The notes under the pieces: model-generated
Told to the model about the DNA's origin: nothing
The model's database searches: none
The model's input: only the letters and a program-made list of their open reading frames with translations
Program-made: the position numbers and the translations under genes
Shown: positions 53,664 to 61,979 of the stretch, in pieces
How positions within the stretch are numbered: the stretch's first letter is position 1
Layout of the letters: each line of letters opens with the position of its first letter
Assembly (NCBI RefSeq): GCF_049584895.1
Contig: NZ_JBAUYR010000063.1
Span: 1 to 64,000 of the forward strand
Origin: Binatus sp049584895
Lineage (GTDB): Bacteria > Desulfobacterota > Binatia > Binatales > Binataceae
Length of the DNA stretch: 64,000 nucleotides
Direction of reading: 5' to 3'

Positions 53664-55199
53664 CTAATTCGAATTTCTCGGCGGCACATCCTTGAGCGGC
53701 GTCCCGACAAACCAGACATGACCCCACGGATCCTCGATTCCACCGCACCGGTCGCCCCAGTCCCGATCCTCGACCTGATCGATAGCTTTCGCTCCAGCTG
53801 CGATTGCGCGCTTCACAACGTCGTCGACATCGGTAACGTAAATGTACAGATGCACCGGCGATCCGCCGTACGAACGCGGCGGGCGCGACAACCGATGCAC
53901 GTCATTCTGCTTCACGTCCGCCGAACTGGGATCGGACAGCATGACGGTGGTGTCGCCCATCTTGAGCATCGCATGGCTCACGATTCCGCTCGGCTCTTCG
54001 TCGCGCATCAACACCGTCGCGCCGAATACACTCTGGTAGAATTCCAGCGCGCGGGCCGCGCCTTCGATATACAGGAACGGCATGATGCTGCGTGAGACAT
54101 TCGCGGCTGCCGGGGCTTCGACTCTCTCGACGACGACGCGAGGATCGTCCGCCATCGAGTTCTCAGTCGTATCGATCGGTGTCCCGTACAGCATCGAGAC
54201 CGACTTCTCCGCAAACTGCCGATGCCACATTCCTTGCGGGCACACGAACGCCTCGCCCGCACGCAACTTTCGCGTCACGGGGCCGTCGTCGGTCAGCGTC
54301 GTCACCTCGAGCTCGCCATCGAGCGCCAGCAGCAATTCGTCGCCATCAGGATGCCGCTCCCACGGCGTCAGACCCGTGTAGCTCATCACGCCCAATGTGA
54401 GATTCCCGATCCTGGCGACGTTGCGCACCGCGGCGTTAGCGTCATCGCCGGTCGTGTCGGACGTAATATTGAGATGCGGCGCCTCGCGCAGAGCCGCGCG
54501 CAGATCGCGCTCCTGGAGCTTGGCGGCGGTAGTCCTGCGCACCGCACGCTTCGCGACGCGCTCGCTTTTCGGCCGCGGATCCTTGGCGGTCGATCCCTCG
54601 GTGCGACTCGGAGTCAGGTAGAACGCCGACACGAACGGACGCGGCGTCAGGCGATGCCACAATCCTTCGGGGCAGACAAACAACGACCCCGCATGAATCG
54701 TAGACTCGACCGGTCCGCCGTCGATCAACGTGACAATATCGGTCTCGCCATCCATCACGTAGATCATTTCGTCGGAGCCGAAATGGCGCTCCCAATTGGT
54801 GCGGCGGTTGCCGCGCGACGCCACCAACAGATGATCGTTCATCGTGTCGAGAAAGCGCATCGACATTTCGGGCAAATCGCTCAGTGCGGCGCGCACGTCA
54901 TGGACGACAAATTTCGGCTGCTCGGCCAGCTCCTTGAGCCGCTCTTCAATATCCTGATGAGTGATGAGCGGCTTGCCGCCCGCGCTGGTGGCGACGACTG
55001 ATTGCAGTTCCTTCGATTGCGCCGCCAGGTCTGCCTTCAGACGATTCCTGAAATCGGCGCGCGGCAAATCCCGCAACTCGCCCGCGATCCGCAAAATCGC
55101 CGCCAGCCGCGGATCGGACGTGGGCAGCGGCGCGTTCGGCTTGGCCACGAGAGCCTCCACCGCGTCGTCCAGTTGCTCGATAAGTTTCCCCTTAGCCAT
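53664..55199 (-). CDS. Fusion protein: anti-sigma-like N-terminus, two cupins, C-terminal VOC
   Basis: 511 aa from ATG 55199, overlapping the sigma gene stop by 8 bp. Residues ~1-75 are helical (GKLIEQLDDAVEALVAKPNA, then AAILRIAGELRDLPRADFRN, RLKADLAAQ), a pattern I associate with sigma-operon partners. Cupin 1 (~120-215: NWERHFGSDEMIYVMDGETD, LFVCPEGLWHRLT) and cupin 2 (~275-370: PWERHPDGDELLLALDGELE, FVCPQGMWHRQF) each keep a His/Glu metal-type set. A VOC domain ends the protein (~385-511, MPFLYIEGAARALEFYQSVF, IEDPWGHVWFVG). It may sense a small molecule or oxidant for the sigma factor; this is inference. Confidence 0.75.
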   Translation of the reverse strand: MAKGKLIEQLDDAVEALVAKPNAPLPTSDPRLAAILRIAGELRDLPRADFRNRLKADLAAQSKELQSVVATSAGGKPLITHQDIEERLKELAEQPKFVVHDVRAALSDLPEMSMRFLDTMNDHLLVASRGNRRTNWERHFGSDEMIYVMDGETDIVTLIDGGPVESTIHAGSLFVCPEGLWHRLTPRPFVSAFYLTPSRTEGSTAKDPRPKSERVAKRAVRRTTAAKLQERDLRAALREAPHLNITSDTTGDDANAAVRNVARIGNLTLGVMSYTGLTPWERHPDGDELLLALDGELEVTTLTDDGPVTRKLRAGEAFVCPQGMWHRQFAEKSVSMLYGTPIDTTENSMADDPRVVVERVEAPAAANVSRSIMPFLYIEGAARALEFYQSVFGATVLMRDEEPSGIVSHAMLKMGDTTVMLSDPSSADVKQNDVHRLSRPPRSYGGSPVHLYIYVTDVDDVVKRAIAAGAKAIDQVEDRDWGDRCGGIEDPWGHVWFVGTPLKDVPPRNSN

Positions 55200-55842
55200 T
55201 CGTATCACCCATCCGCACCCGCAAATTCTGCAGGCCGCGGAATTGAAGCTGCTTGATACTGCCCTCGGAGCGCCCGAGCGCAGTTGCGATTTCGCGAATC
55301 GATTTCTGCTCCGCAAACCGCATCACGATCACACGGGACTGATCGCGCGGCAGCCGCTTGACCAGTCCAAACAACCGCCCCCGCCGCTCCGCCTCGTCGA
55401 TGCCAGCGACTACCTCGCCACGAGCGTTGGTTGTCTCGAAAGAAATCTCTCGTTCTTGGGCGCGGCGTCGGGCGATGCGCTTGGAGCGATCAGCGATTTC
55501 GTTGGAAGCAATCCTGAACAGCCACGCCGCAAAAGGAACCCCGCGCCACTCGAACCGCGGCAAACTCTTCAGCGCCAAATGAAAAACGTCGGCGGTGATA
55601 TCCTGCGCCTCATCGCGATCACGAACGCGCCGGACGACATATGCATAAACTCGCTCGAAGTTAGACTCATACAAATCCGCAAACCGGCTACGATCCAGCT
55701 GCGCCGCTTCAATCAGCGCCCGCTCCGCAGAGTAATCGACGTCGGTCTTAGCCGCCGCCCGCACCTTCAACACGGCCTCCGATGCGCGACTGAACTCGCG
55801 CGTCGCAGAGCGCGCAAATAAGGATGCAGATTGCGGGGACAC
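55192..55842 (-). CDS. ECF RNA polymerase sigma factor
   Basis: 216 aa, GTG start at 55842. Region 2 is YESNFERVYAYVVRRVRDRD, EAQDITADVFHLALKSLPRF (sigma-70 region 2.2-2.4), region 4 is GLVKRLPRDQSRVIVMRFAE, QKSIREIATALGRSEGSIKQ (helix-turn-helix of 4.2). No TM anti-sigma lies nearby; the next gene, overlapping by 8 bp, encodes the cupin-VOC protein and may take that role. The N-terminal ~40 residues are an extension. Heads a five-gene minus-strand operon. Confidence 0.92.
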   Translation of the reverse strand: MSPQSASLFARSATREFSRASEAVLKVRAAAKTDVDYSAERALIEAAQLDRSRFADLYESNFERVYAYVVRRVRDRDEAQDITADVFHLALKSLPRFEWRGVPFAAWLFRIASNEIADRSKRIARRRAQEREISFETTNARGEVVAGIDEAERRGRLFGLVKRLPRDQSRVIVMRFAEQKSIREIATALGRSEGSIKQLQFRGLQNLRVRMGDTNG

Positions 55843-56186
55843 ATCAGCCTCTATCTACAGAAACCGCGGTATCCCGGAAAGGTTACGGAACGAAGAGGAA
55901 CAAGACGGTGAGCGGGCAGGCTCTTGTGGTGCGATCCAGAACCCTCACCTACCGGCCGCGCTGCGGCCGGCCTCCTCTCCCGTAACTTAACGGGCGAGGT
56001 ATTTGGAGGCCGCAGCGGCCGTGGGACAAGAACAGAGGAGCGACCGGTCTTCTGCTAACCAGTTCTAACAGGGACCCTACGAGTACTCAGGGTAAACTCC
56101 GTCCCGCATCTTTCTTAATACTAAGGTGCAGGGGTTACCCCTGCCGAAGGAAGCGTGAAACCCACCGCGCGGGTTTCACATTCAAT
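55843..56186. other. Intergenic region with several palindromes
   Basis: 344 bp, no gene seen. It holds CCGGCCGC-GCT-GCGGCCGG at 55952-55970, within a larger pair whose right half (GGAGGCCGCAGCGGCCG) lies near 56005. GCAGGGG-TTA-CCCCTGC is at 56128-56144, and GTGAAACCC-ACCGC-GCGGGTTTCAC at 56155-56179. The last pair lies immediately after the PadR gene and may act as bidirectional terminators without a U-tract. Confidence 0.5.
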
Positions 56187-56891
56187 TTAAGCTGCCCCCT
56201 TTCCTGCCGTTTGCTTCTTCTCCGCTGGGAACAACTCGCGATTGCGATCGATCTCGTCGATTGCCCACTCGCACCACTTGATGTTCTCTTCCATCCAGTC
56301 GATCCCGTATTTGAGCGTGAACATCGAGAACATCGCGTTCACATCGCGATAGCCCTTGCCGTCGGCGAAGTAGTCCTTGTCTATCTCGCGGTAGCGCTTC
56401 AGATGAATCGCCCACGACCTTTGCTCTTCCCTGAGCACGGCGATCGCGCCGTCGGCGCCGAGATGGCCGAGGAAGCGGCATCGCAGCAGCGGCGGATGCT
56501 TCAGGTTGATTCCTTCGAACGGACTCTCGAGCCATTCGATCAACAATCGCTCGCCTGCCGGCGTGATCGTGTAGAGGCGCTTGTTCGGCCGGTCGCGCTG
56601 CACGACGTTGCGGCTCTTGATGAGTCCCGACTCCTGCATCCGATCGAGCGTCGGATAGATCTGCGTCGGATGCGCGTGCCAGTAATGCGTCATCGACAGA
56701 TCGAAGATCTTCATGATGTCGTAGCCGGACACGCCGGGCACTTCCGCGATCAATCCGAGCAGCGCGAGATCCAACGACGCCTTCCTGGTAGGAACACGCA
56801 GGTGGCCGAGGCCGTCATTGGGACCCGGGTGCAGAACCTTGCGCGCGCGATCGCGAATCGGCGCGCGCGCCGGACGTGTCGCCTTCTTCAT
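56187..56891 (-). CDS. PadR family transcriptional regulator
   Basis: 234 aa from ATG 56891, overlapping the carotenoid oxygenase stop by 4 bp (ATGA). The PadR winged-helix region: ASLDLALLGLIAEVPGVSGY, DIMKIFDLSMTHYWHAHPTQ, IYPTLDRMQESGLIKSRNVV, RLYTITPAGERLL. A C-terminal helical effector domain follows (HLKRYREIDKDYFADGK, WMEENIKWCEWAIDEIDRN). Translational coupling to the oxygenase gene implies it controls that gene. A longer upstream frame (to 57041) lies within the oxygenase. Confidence 0.9.
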   Translation of the reverse strand: MKKATRPARAPIRDRARKVLHPGPNDGLGHLRVPTRKASLDLALLGLIAEVPGVSGYDIMKIFDLSMTHYWHAHPTQIYPTLDRMQESGLIKSRNVVQRDRPNKRLYTITPAGERLLIEWLESPFEGINLKHPPLLRCRFLGHLGADGAIAVLREEQRSWAIHLKRYREIDKDYFADGKGYRDVNAMFSMFTLKYGIDWMEENIKWCEWAIDEIDRNRELFPAEKKQTAGKGAA

Positions 56892-58255
56892 TGCGCGGGC
56901 ACCCAGTTGCCGGGAAAGCCCCACGGCACGCGATGCTGCAATTTGATTCGCGCGACCGGAGCGCCTGCGAAGTGTTGCGCGTCGAGCACGACCATCTCGC
57001 TGCGATTGAGCTGCTCGTCGTACCAGACCGCGAGCACCCATCCGTCATCCTCCGATGATTTCGAATTGCGCGGGACGAACACCGCCTCGCCGGGAGCAAA
57101 ATGTTTTCCGAGGTCGTGAACCTCGAGCTTGTCAGTCTTATAGTCGCGTTTGAGCAGCGCCTGGAAACGGGTCTCTTTCTCAGGCGATCCCGGATTGCCG
57201 CCGGCGAAGTAACCGTACCGATGTTTGCGGCCGGCCAATCGCTCGTCGAAACGCGGGAACTCATTCGAGACGTCGTCGATCTGACGCTGCTTCATCGAGC
57301 CGTCCTTCAAATTCAGATTCCATTGCCAGGTCAGCGGAGGATTGCCGCCGAACGAGCTGCCGGTCATGTCGAGCGACTTCATCCGGCATCCGTCGACAAT
57401 CAGCGAACCGTTCTCTTCGTACGCATTGAGGAAATGAAAGACGAAGAAAGCCTCGTCCTGGAACCATTTCATGTCGCCGGTCTTGCGGTTCATCACGCCG
57501 ATTTTGGTGCCGTGCTGCGGCTCCCAGGCAAAGATAGGTTTTCCGGCCGCCGCATTCTCGAGATGGAACACAGACGGGCAGACGAAGAAGATCGCGTAGT
57601 TATCAGTCGCGATAAAATCGTGCATCATCACCGGCAGACCGGTGTCGATCGGACGCGATTCGATCAGCTTGCCGTCGCGGCTCGCGCGGTACCACGTCAC
57701 GTATGGCGGGAACGGCTGGTAGCCGAAGAACAGCAGGTCGCCGGTGACGGGATCGAACTTCGGATGCGCCGTCACCGGGCCGGTCACCTTGCCGTCGAAA
57801 TCGAACAGCCCCACGGTCTCGAGAGTCTCCGGCTTGAGCTCGTGCGGCGACGCGGCTTCGAGCAGGGCGAGCAGACGGTTGGCATACCCGATGATGTTGG
57901 TGTTGGCGGTGTTCTTGAACGGGGGCAGCTCCGGCGACATCTCGCGCGGCTGCCCGAGCAAGCCGCCGAAAAGCGCGCGTCCCTGCTTCATCTCGGCCTT
58001 GAGGCCTTCCGTGCGGACGTAGCGATTGCGATAGGCGGCGCGGCCGTCGCGCAGAATGAACGCATGCACCATCCCGTCGCCGTCGAACCAATGGTAGCGG
58101 CCTAGCGGCTTGAAGTGCGGGTTCGGACCGATACGGTAGAGCGCGCCGTTGAGTTCTCGCGGCAGCTCGCCTTCGATCTCGAGGTCGAAGGCGTCGCCCT
58201 CTTCGCGCCATGGTGCGTAGTTGCCTTTCAGGTATGGATTGGTTGAGTCGTACAT
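56888..58255 (-). CDS. Carotenoid cleavage oxygenase (RPE65 family) with one His ligand replaced
   Basis: 455 aa, seven-bladed propeller of the CCD/RPE65 family: GPNPHFKPLGRYHWFDGDGM, NTNIIGYANRLLALLEAASP. Three of four iron His are visible: TAHPKFD, PVMMHDFIATD, VFHFLNAYE. The fourth, in the C-terminal P-x-G-F-H-G motif, reads HRVPWGFPGNWVP, so it is Pro448 (codon CCC, 56914-56912) instead of His. The family cleaves carotenoids or stilbenes with O2. This copy may be inactive, altered, or carry a sequencing error. The 4-bp overlap couples it to PadR. Confidence 0.88.
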   Translation of the reverse strand: MYDSTNPYLKGNYAPWREEGDAFDLEIEGELPRELNGALYRIGPNPHFKPLGRYHWFDGDGMVHAFILRDGRAAYRNRYVRTEGLKAEMKQGRALFGGLLGQPREMSPELPPFKNTANTNIIGYANRLLALLEAASPHELKPETLETVGLFDFDGKVTGPVTAHPKFDPVTGDLLFFGYQPFPPYVTWYRASRDGKLIESRPIDTGLPVMMHDFIATDNYAIFFVCPSVFHLENAAAGKPIFAWEPQHGTKIGVMNRKTGDMKWFQDEAFFVFHFLNAYEENGSLIVDGCRMKSLDMTGSSFGGNPPLTWQWNLNLKDGSMKQRQIDDVSNEFPRFDERLAGRKHRYGYFAGGNPGSPEKETRFQALLKRDYKTDKLEVHDLGKHFAPGEAVFVPRNSKSSEDDGWVLAVWYDEQLNRSEMVVLDAQHFAGAPVARIKLQHRVPWGFPGNWVPAQ

Positions 58256-58747
58256 TGGGAATGTTTCCTCCTGCTATAAAGTTAGAGTATTCCAATCCTT
58301 CAATAGGGTGTCAAGCGACGCAATTGAATCACCTGCGCGGTGGGCGCAAGGGGTGCCCCCTTGACCCAGTGAACCGTCGGCCGACGCGTGCGACTCTGAA
58401 ATCTTTGCCAAGGTTGCAGCGAGACGAACCAAAATCCAGGTCGCTTATCCCTGAGATTGTCGGTGCTCGGTTTGAACTCGCCTGCGATTTACTCTGGATT
58501 GATCAGATTTTGCGCGTCGATCGTCGTCGGTGCCGAGAGCGTGGTTTCAAGTTGAGGCGCGGCGATCGCCGAAATGAAAAATCGGACCAGAACTTGCTTC
58601 CTTTGCTGGATAGACATTTTCGTTTTTTCAATTTTTCATCCCGAGTGCTTCTATGTTCCAAGCGTGCCGATCTCCTCCCGCGATCGTATCGCCGGCAGCT
58701 ATCGCCTTCTTCAATCTTCAGATTTTTAGCGAGAGAGGTGTGCCGAA
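58256..58747. other. Intergenic gap; promoter at the left end, otherwise nothing recognised
   Basis: 492 bp between two divergent genes. The left end carries the oxygenase promoter (58286-58314). An apparent 181-codon frame (58210-58755) has poor, arginine-rich composition with no family and overlaps the oxygenase start, so I do not call it. The rightmost 60 bp, with an AGAGAGGTG before the ATG, is the leader of the three-repeat protein. Confidence 0.4.
58286..58314 (-). promoter_or_regulatory. Sigma-70-type promoter of the carotenoid oxygenase-PadR operon
   Basis: Reading on the minus strand, TTGACA (58314-58309) is followed after 17 nt by AATACT (58291-58286). The perfect -35 box and ideal spacer favour a real promoter 30-60 bp before the ATG at 58255. 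The spacer has ATTGAAGGATTGGAAT, a partial palindrome that could be a PadR operator. Confidence 0.6.
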
Positions 58748-59758
58748 ATGAATAGGACGAGGTTTTTTATTATCGCCGGGTTGGCGCTGTCGCTCGGAGC
58801 GTTCAGTCCCGCCCTGGCGCAGACCTCCGGAAACACGAATCCAGCGACCGGGACCACAAATTCAGACAGTACGACATCGGTAACAAATACAAGCGGGACC
58901 TCTTCGGTGGGTCCTACCAGCGGGACTTCTTCTATGAGTCCCATGTCAAATCCTGACAGCGACAACCAAAGCTCGGCCGAAGCCCAGGACTTGAGCAAAG
59001 GCGCTACGCCGGGTGAGGCAAACGCGACACCTTCTTCGATGAGCATGTCCGATCAGGAGAGCAATATCGGACGGCAGATTCATCGACTCGATCGCGACTT
59101 GAGCGATGCAGCATCGTACCAAGCCCAGGGACGCGAAGAGTTGAGCAGGGGCGACACGGCAGCAGCGCGGCGGGATTTTCGGACCGCCGAGCACATTCTC
59201 AAGATGGCGACGGGCGGCAAGAGCTTTCAGCCTACCATCATGGGTGAGAACCCCCGCCAACAGCAGGTGGTGGTCGAAGATAATATCGCGCAGGCTCAAA
59301 AGAGCGGCGCCGACGTAAGCGATGCGGAGCACTATCTCGATATGGGTAAGGACGCGCTCACCAAAGGCGACCAGGCCAAAGCGTCCCGCGACTTTCGATC
59401 GGCTGAGCTCGCGCTCGGTATCCCGGTAGAAGTCGGATACGCCGAGATCTGGGAAGCAGCGGTGCCCGTCAACGAACAGCAGAATGCGGCGGCTGGAACC
59501 CAGTCGGATACGTTCCAGGCGGCAAGCGGGCGTCCTCGGACTCAGTCGGAGATTCAGAACGATATCAATCAGGCTGCAAGCCAGGGCAAGGACGTCACCG
59601 ATGCGCAGGCATTCCTGAACGATGGAGAGCAGGCGCAAAACAGCGGCGACCAGAGCAAGGCGCAGCGGGATTTCCGGGCAGCGGAGCGCTCGCTGGGCAT
59701 GAGCGAAGCGTACAATACCTCGGGGTCTTCGAACCGTACATCGGACGAAAGCGATTAA
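58748..59758 (+). CDS. Secreted protein with three ~50-residue repeats, unknown
   Basis: 336 aa. Signal peptide MNRTRFFIIAGLALSLGAFS then PALAQ. A Ser/Thr/Asn-rich segment (about 25-105) is followed by three similar repeats (about 106-154, 173-226, 266-322) built as: helix, D-x-x-Y/F-L, then GD-x-x-x-A-R-DFR-x-AE. Examples are GDTAAARRDFRTAEHIL, GDQAKASRDFRSAELALG, GDQSKAQRDFRAAERSLG. Such tandem helical pairs resemble TPR-like solenoids. Function unknown; likely periplasmic. Confidence 0.75.
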   Translation: MNRTRFFIIAGLALSLGAFSPALAQTSGNTNPATGTTNSDSTTSVTNTSGTSSVGPTSGTSSMSPMSNPDSDNQSSAEAQDLSKGATPGEANATPSSMSMSDQESNIGRQIHRLDRDLSDAASYQAQGREELSRGDTAAARRDFRTAEHILKMATGGKSFQPTIMGENPRQQQVVVEDNIAQAQKSGADVSDAEHYLDMGKDALTKGDQAKASRDFRSAELALGIPVEVGYAEIWEAAVPVNEQQNAAAGTQSDTFQAASGRPRTQSEIQNDINQAASQGKDVTDAQAFLNDGEQAQNSGDQSKAQRDFRAAERSLGMSEAYNTSGSSNRTSDESD

Positions 59759-59769
59759 TTTTCCTCAAC

Positions 59770-59795
59770 CGGGCGAGGAGCCCTCTCCTCGCCCG
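59770..59795 (+). terminator. Possible terminator hairpin after the three-repeat gene
   Basis: CGGGCGAGGAG, loop CCCT, CTCCTCGCCCG: a perfect 11-bp stem 11 bp after the stop codon. No T-run follows, so the terminator call is tentative. Confidence 0.45.
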
Positions 59796-59884
59796 TGTCC
59801 TATCGACAAATAAGTGCGCCGCGCAGCTACATGCAATCAGCGCGCTGCGTTGCTAAGCGGCTGGAGCCATCCTAAGATCATGAT

Positions 59885-60406
59885 GTGATTGCCACCACGC
59901 TGATTTTCGTTGCTGGACTGTTCGCGTGGAGCCTCCTCGAATACATCATCCACGGCGTGCTCGCTCATTCGCATCGCACGTTCGTAACGCCTCTTCATAA
60001 TGAGCATCACATCGATCCGCGCGCGGTGTTTGCGATGCGCGCGTGGATTCCTACGGCCATCGCATTGATCGTCCTACTAACCATCTTCGGGATGGCGCCC
60101 GGCATGATCTTTTTGCTCGGAATCGTCGCTGGATTCGCGGTGTATGAGTACATCCACTACCGGATTCATTTCGCGATACCCTCGAGCGCGATTGAGGCGC
60201 GGCTGCGCGCGCGGCACCTGGCGCATCATCTGAGGGAGCCGGACGCGATATTCGGGGTTACCACGCGAATCTGGGATGTTGCGTTCGGGACCGAGCCGTC
60301 GCCGGAGCGGATGCGCGAACTGTCGGCGGTGGGAGCGAGCGTCGCGCCGCTTTCGGGTTCCAGCAACCTGGGCAGAGTGATCCGCAGCCGAATTGCTGCA
60401 TCCTGA
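59885..60406 (+). CDS. Fatty acid hydroxylase superfamily membrane protein
   Basis: 173 aa, GTG start at 59885. Several hydrophobic helices and the His boxes of the integral-membrane diiron hydroxylases: H-rich HSHRTF, LHNEHH, YIHYRIHF, RHLAHHLREPD and GVTTRIWD. This short form resembles bacterial sterol desaturase/fatty acid hydroxylases. It hydroxylates a lipid, but substrate unknown; the nearby carotenoid oxygenase makes a carotenoid role possible only as a guess. Confidence 0.85.
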   Translation: MIATTLIFVAGLFAWSLLEYIIHGVLAHSHRTFVTPLHNEHHIDPRAVFAMRAWIPTAIALIVLLTIFGMAPGMIFLLGIVAGFAVYEYIHYRIHFAIPSSAIEARLRARHLAHHLREPDAIFGVTTRIWDVAFGTEPSPERMRELSAVGASVAPLSGSSNLGRVIRSRIAAS

Positions 60407-60422
60407 GTCGGTTTCCTACTTC

Positions 60423-60451
60423 TTGACAGATAGCTCAAGTCGAGCTATTGG
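60423..60451 (+). promoter_or_regulatory. Promoter with overlapping palindromic operator upstream of PadR
   Basis: TTGACA at 60423-60428 is followed 17 nt later by TATTGG (60446-60451). The spacer contains a perfect 7-bp inverted repeat, ATAGCTC-AAGTC-GAGCTAT (60430-60448). This is typical of an auto-repressed PadR promoter and would control the efflux operon downstream. Confidence 0.55.
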
Positions 60452-60569
60452 CTCGATAGGTATGCGTGATGTGTCGTTGATATCGGCGAATGGGACGCGG
60501 AGTTATCGTCCCGGCGCGCAGTTGTTTCCGGCCAGGTCGGCGCTGGAATTCGACAAGACGCCGCCGCGG

Positions 60570-61148
60570 ATGGACGTGAAATTTCCGATCCTGGGCTTTC
60601 TGATGGACGCGGAGGCAACCGGTTACGACCTGAAGCAGCGGTTCCAGGACCCGGTCGGCTTCTTTTATAGAGTAAGCGATGGATCGATATATCCCGCGCT
60701 GAAAAAACTGGCGCGTGATGGGCTGGTCAAGCTGCGGACGGAACGGCACGGACGGCGCGCGCGGAAGATTTACGCGATCACGCCCCGCGGACGAGCGCAT
60801 TTTATGAAAATGCTGCGCGAGCCGGCGCAGCCGCTGTTCGTGTTCGATGAATCGCAAGTGAAGATGTACTTCGCGGACCGGGAGCCGGAAATTGCGCTCG
60901 AGCATATGGAGCGGTCGCGACTCGACGACGAGGAACGAACCGCGATCCTTGACGGGATGGTTGCCGAGATGCGCCGGGCGGGCACGAGCACGGTCCGAAG
61001 GTTCGTTATCGAACTAGGTTACGAGATCGTAAGTGCCAAGGCGCGCGTGCTGGCGCGGCTGTGCTCGCAGTTGAAGCGCGAAATACAGGGGAAACGGCGG
61101 GTTCCGTCGCGAGTAAAAGTACCGCGCGTGGACGCATCGGGAAAATGA
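60570..61148 (+). CDS. PadR family transcriptional regulator of the ABC operon
   Basis: 192 aa from ATG 60570 (MDVKFPILGFLMDAEATGYD). PadR winged helix: LKQRFQDPVGFFYRVSDGSI, YPALKKLARDGLVKLRTERH, KIYAITPRGRAHF; C-terminal effector helices (LDDEERTAILDGMVAEMRRA). An upstream frame extends to 60393 but would span the promoter at 60423-60451. It ends 33 bp before an ABC ATPase gene, the common PadR-ABC layout for drug/lipid efflux control. Confidence 0.88.
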   Translation: MDVKFPILGFLMDAEATGYDLKQRFQDPVGFFYRVSDGSIYPALKKLARDGLVKLRTERHGRRARKIYAITPRGRAHFMKMLREPAQPLFVFDESQVKMYFADREPEIALEHMERSRLDDEERTAILDGMVAEMRRAGTSTVRRFVIELGYEIVSAKARVLARLCSQLKREIQGKRRVPSRVKVPRVDASGK

Positions 61149-61181
61149 CCTGCGAGGGCCCAAAAAGGGGAAAGGAATGTT

Positions 61182-61910
61182 ATGGACGAAAAATTCGCGA
61201 TCGATCTAGAACACGTGACCCGAATCTACAAACGCGACGAGTTCGAGGTCCGCGCGCTCGACGACGTGACGATGCAGATTCCGACCGGGCGCTTCGTCGC
61301 GATCATGGGGCCGTCGGGGTCGGGCAAGACCACGATGCTCAACCTGATCGCGGGAATCGATCACGCGAGCACCGGTCGGGTCGCGGTCGGCGGCGAGGAA
61401 ATTACCGGGATGAAGGAGCGCGACCTCGCCGGCTGGCGCGCGCGGCATATCGGGCTGGTGTTCCAGTTCTACAACCTGATTCCGGTGCTCACGGCGTTCG
61501 AGAACGTCGAGTTGCCGCTGTTGCTTACGAGTCTGAACAAGGCCGATCGGCGGCAGCATGTCGAGACGGCGCTCAAGGTGGTGGGCCTCGCGGACCGGAT
61601 GGACCATTATCCGCGGCAGTTGTCGGGCGGTCAGGAGCAGCGGGTAGCGATTGCGCGCGCGATCGTCGCCGACCCGACGATTATCGTCGCGGATGAGCCG
61701 ACCGGAGATCTGGATGCGAAGTCGGCTGAGGAAATTTTGGGATTGCTGGTGGATATGAATCGGCAATTTTCGAAGACAATTGTGATGGTCACCCATGATC
61801 CGCGGGCTGAGCGGTATGTCGATACTGTCTATCGATTGGATAAGGGAGTGCTGGCTGGGGTCGAGCCTGGGAAGCGCGGAGTCGCGGCGGAGGCGGCGGC
61901 GCATGGGTGA
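61182..61910 (+). CDS. ABC transporter ATP-binding protein (MacB/LolD type)
   Basis: 242 aa. Walker A GPSGSGKTT, Q-loop FQFYNLIPVLTAFENV, signature LSGGQEQRVAIARAIV, Walker B IIVADEPTGDLD and the His in VMVTHDPRAERYVD. The family energises FtsX-type permeases, exporting lipoproteins, peptides or drugs across the envelope. Followed by an intergenic palindromic repeat and two FtsX-like permeases, the second truncated by the window end. Confidence 0.95.
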   Translation: MDEKFAIDLEHVTRIYKRDEFEVRALDDVTMQIPTGRFVAIMGPSGSGKTTMLNLIAGIDHASTGRVAVGGEEITGMKERDLAGWRARHIGLVFQFYNLIPVLTAFENVELPLLLTSLNKADRRQHVETALKVVGLADRMDHYPRQLSGGQEQRVAIARAIVADPTIIVADEPTGDLDAKSAEEILGLLVDMNRQFSKTIVMVTHDPRAERYVDTVYRLDKGVLAGVEPGKRGVAAEAAAHG

Positions 61911-61918
61911 GACCAGGA

Positions 61919-61956
61919 ACCTAACCCCTAACCCCTTCCCGAGCGGGAAGGGGAAC
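61919..61956 (+). repeat. Dispersed palindromic repeat (copy C)
   Basis: ACCTAACCCCTAACCCCTTC then CC, loop GAGC, GGGAAGGGGAAC. It lies between the ATPase stop (61910) and the first permease start (61980). It nearly matches the reverse complement of copy B (49941-49980). Confidence 0.75.
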
Positions 61957-61979
61957 AAGAATGCCTCCGGGAGTTAGCG

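Noticed and set aside
55952..56015. Palindromes before PadR as an attachment site or integron feature
   Set aside because: They look like GC-rich palindromic repeats or terminator hairpins; no integrase, direct repeats or gene cassette nearby.
58210..58755. 181-codon plus-strand frame in the gap after the carotenoid oxygenase gene
   Set aside because: Arg-rich composition, no ribosome site and overlap with the promoter and start of the oxygenase gene.
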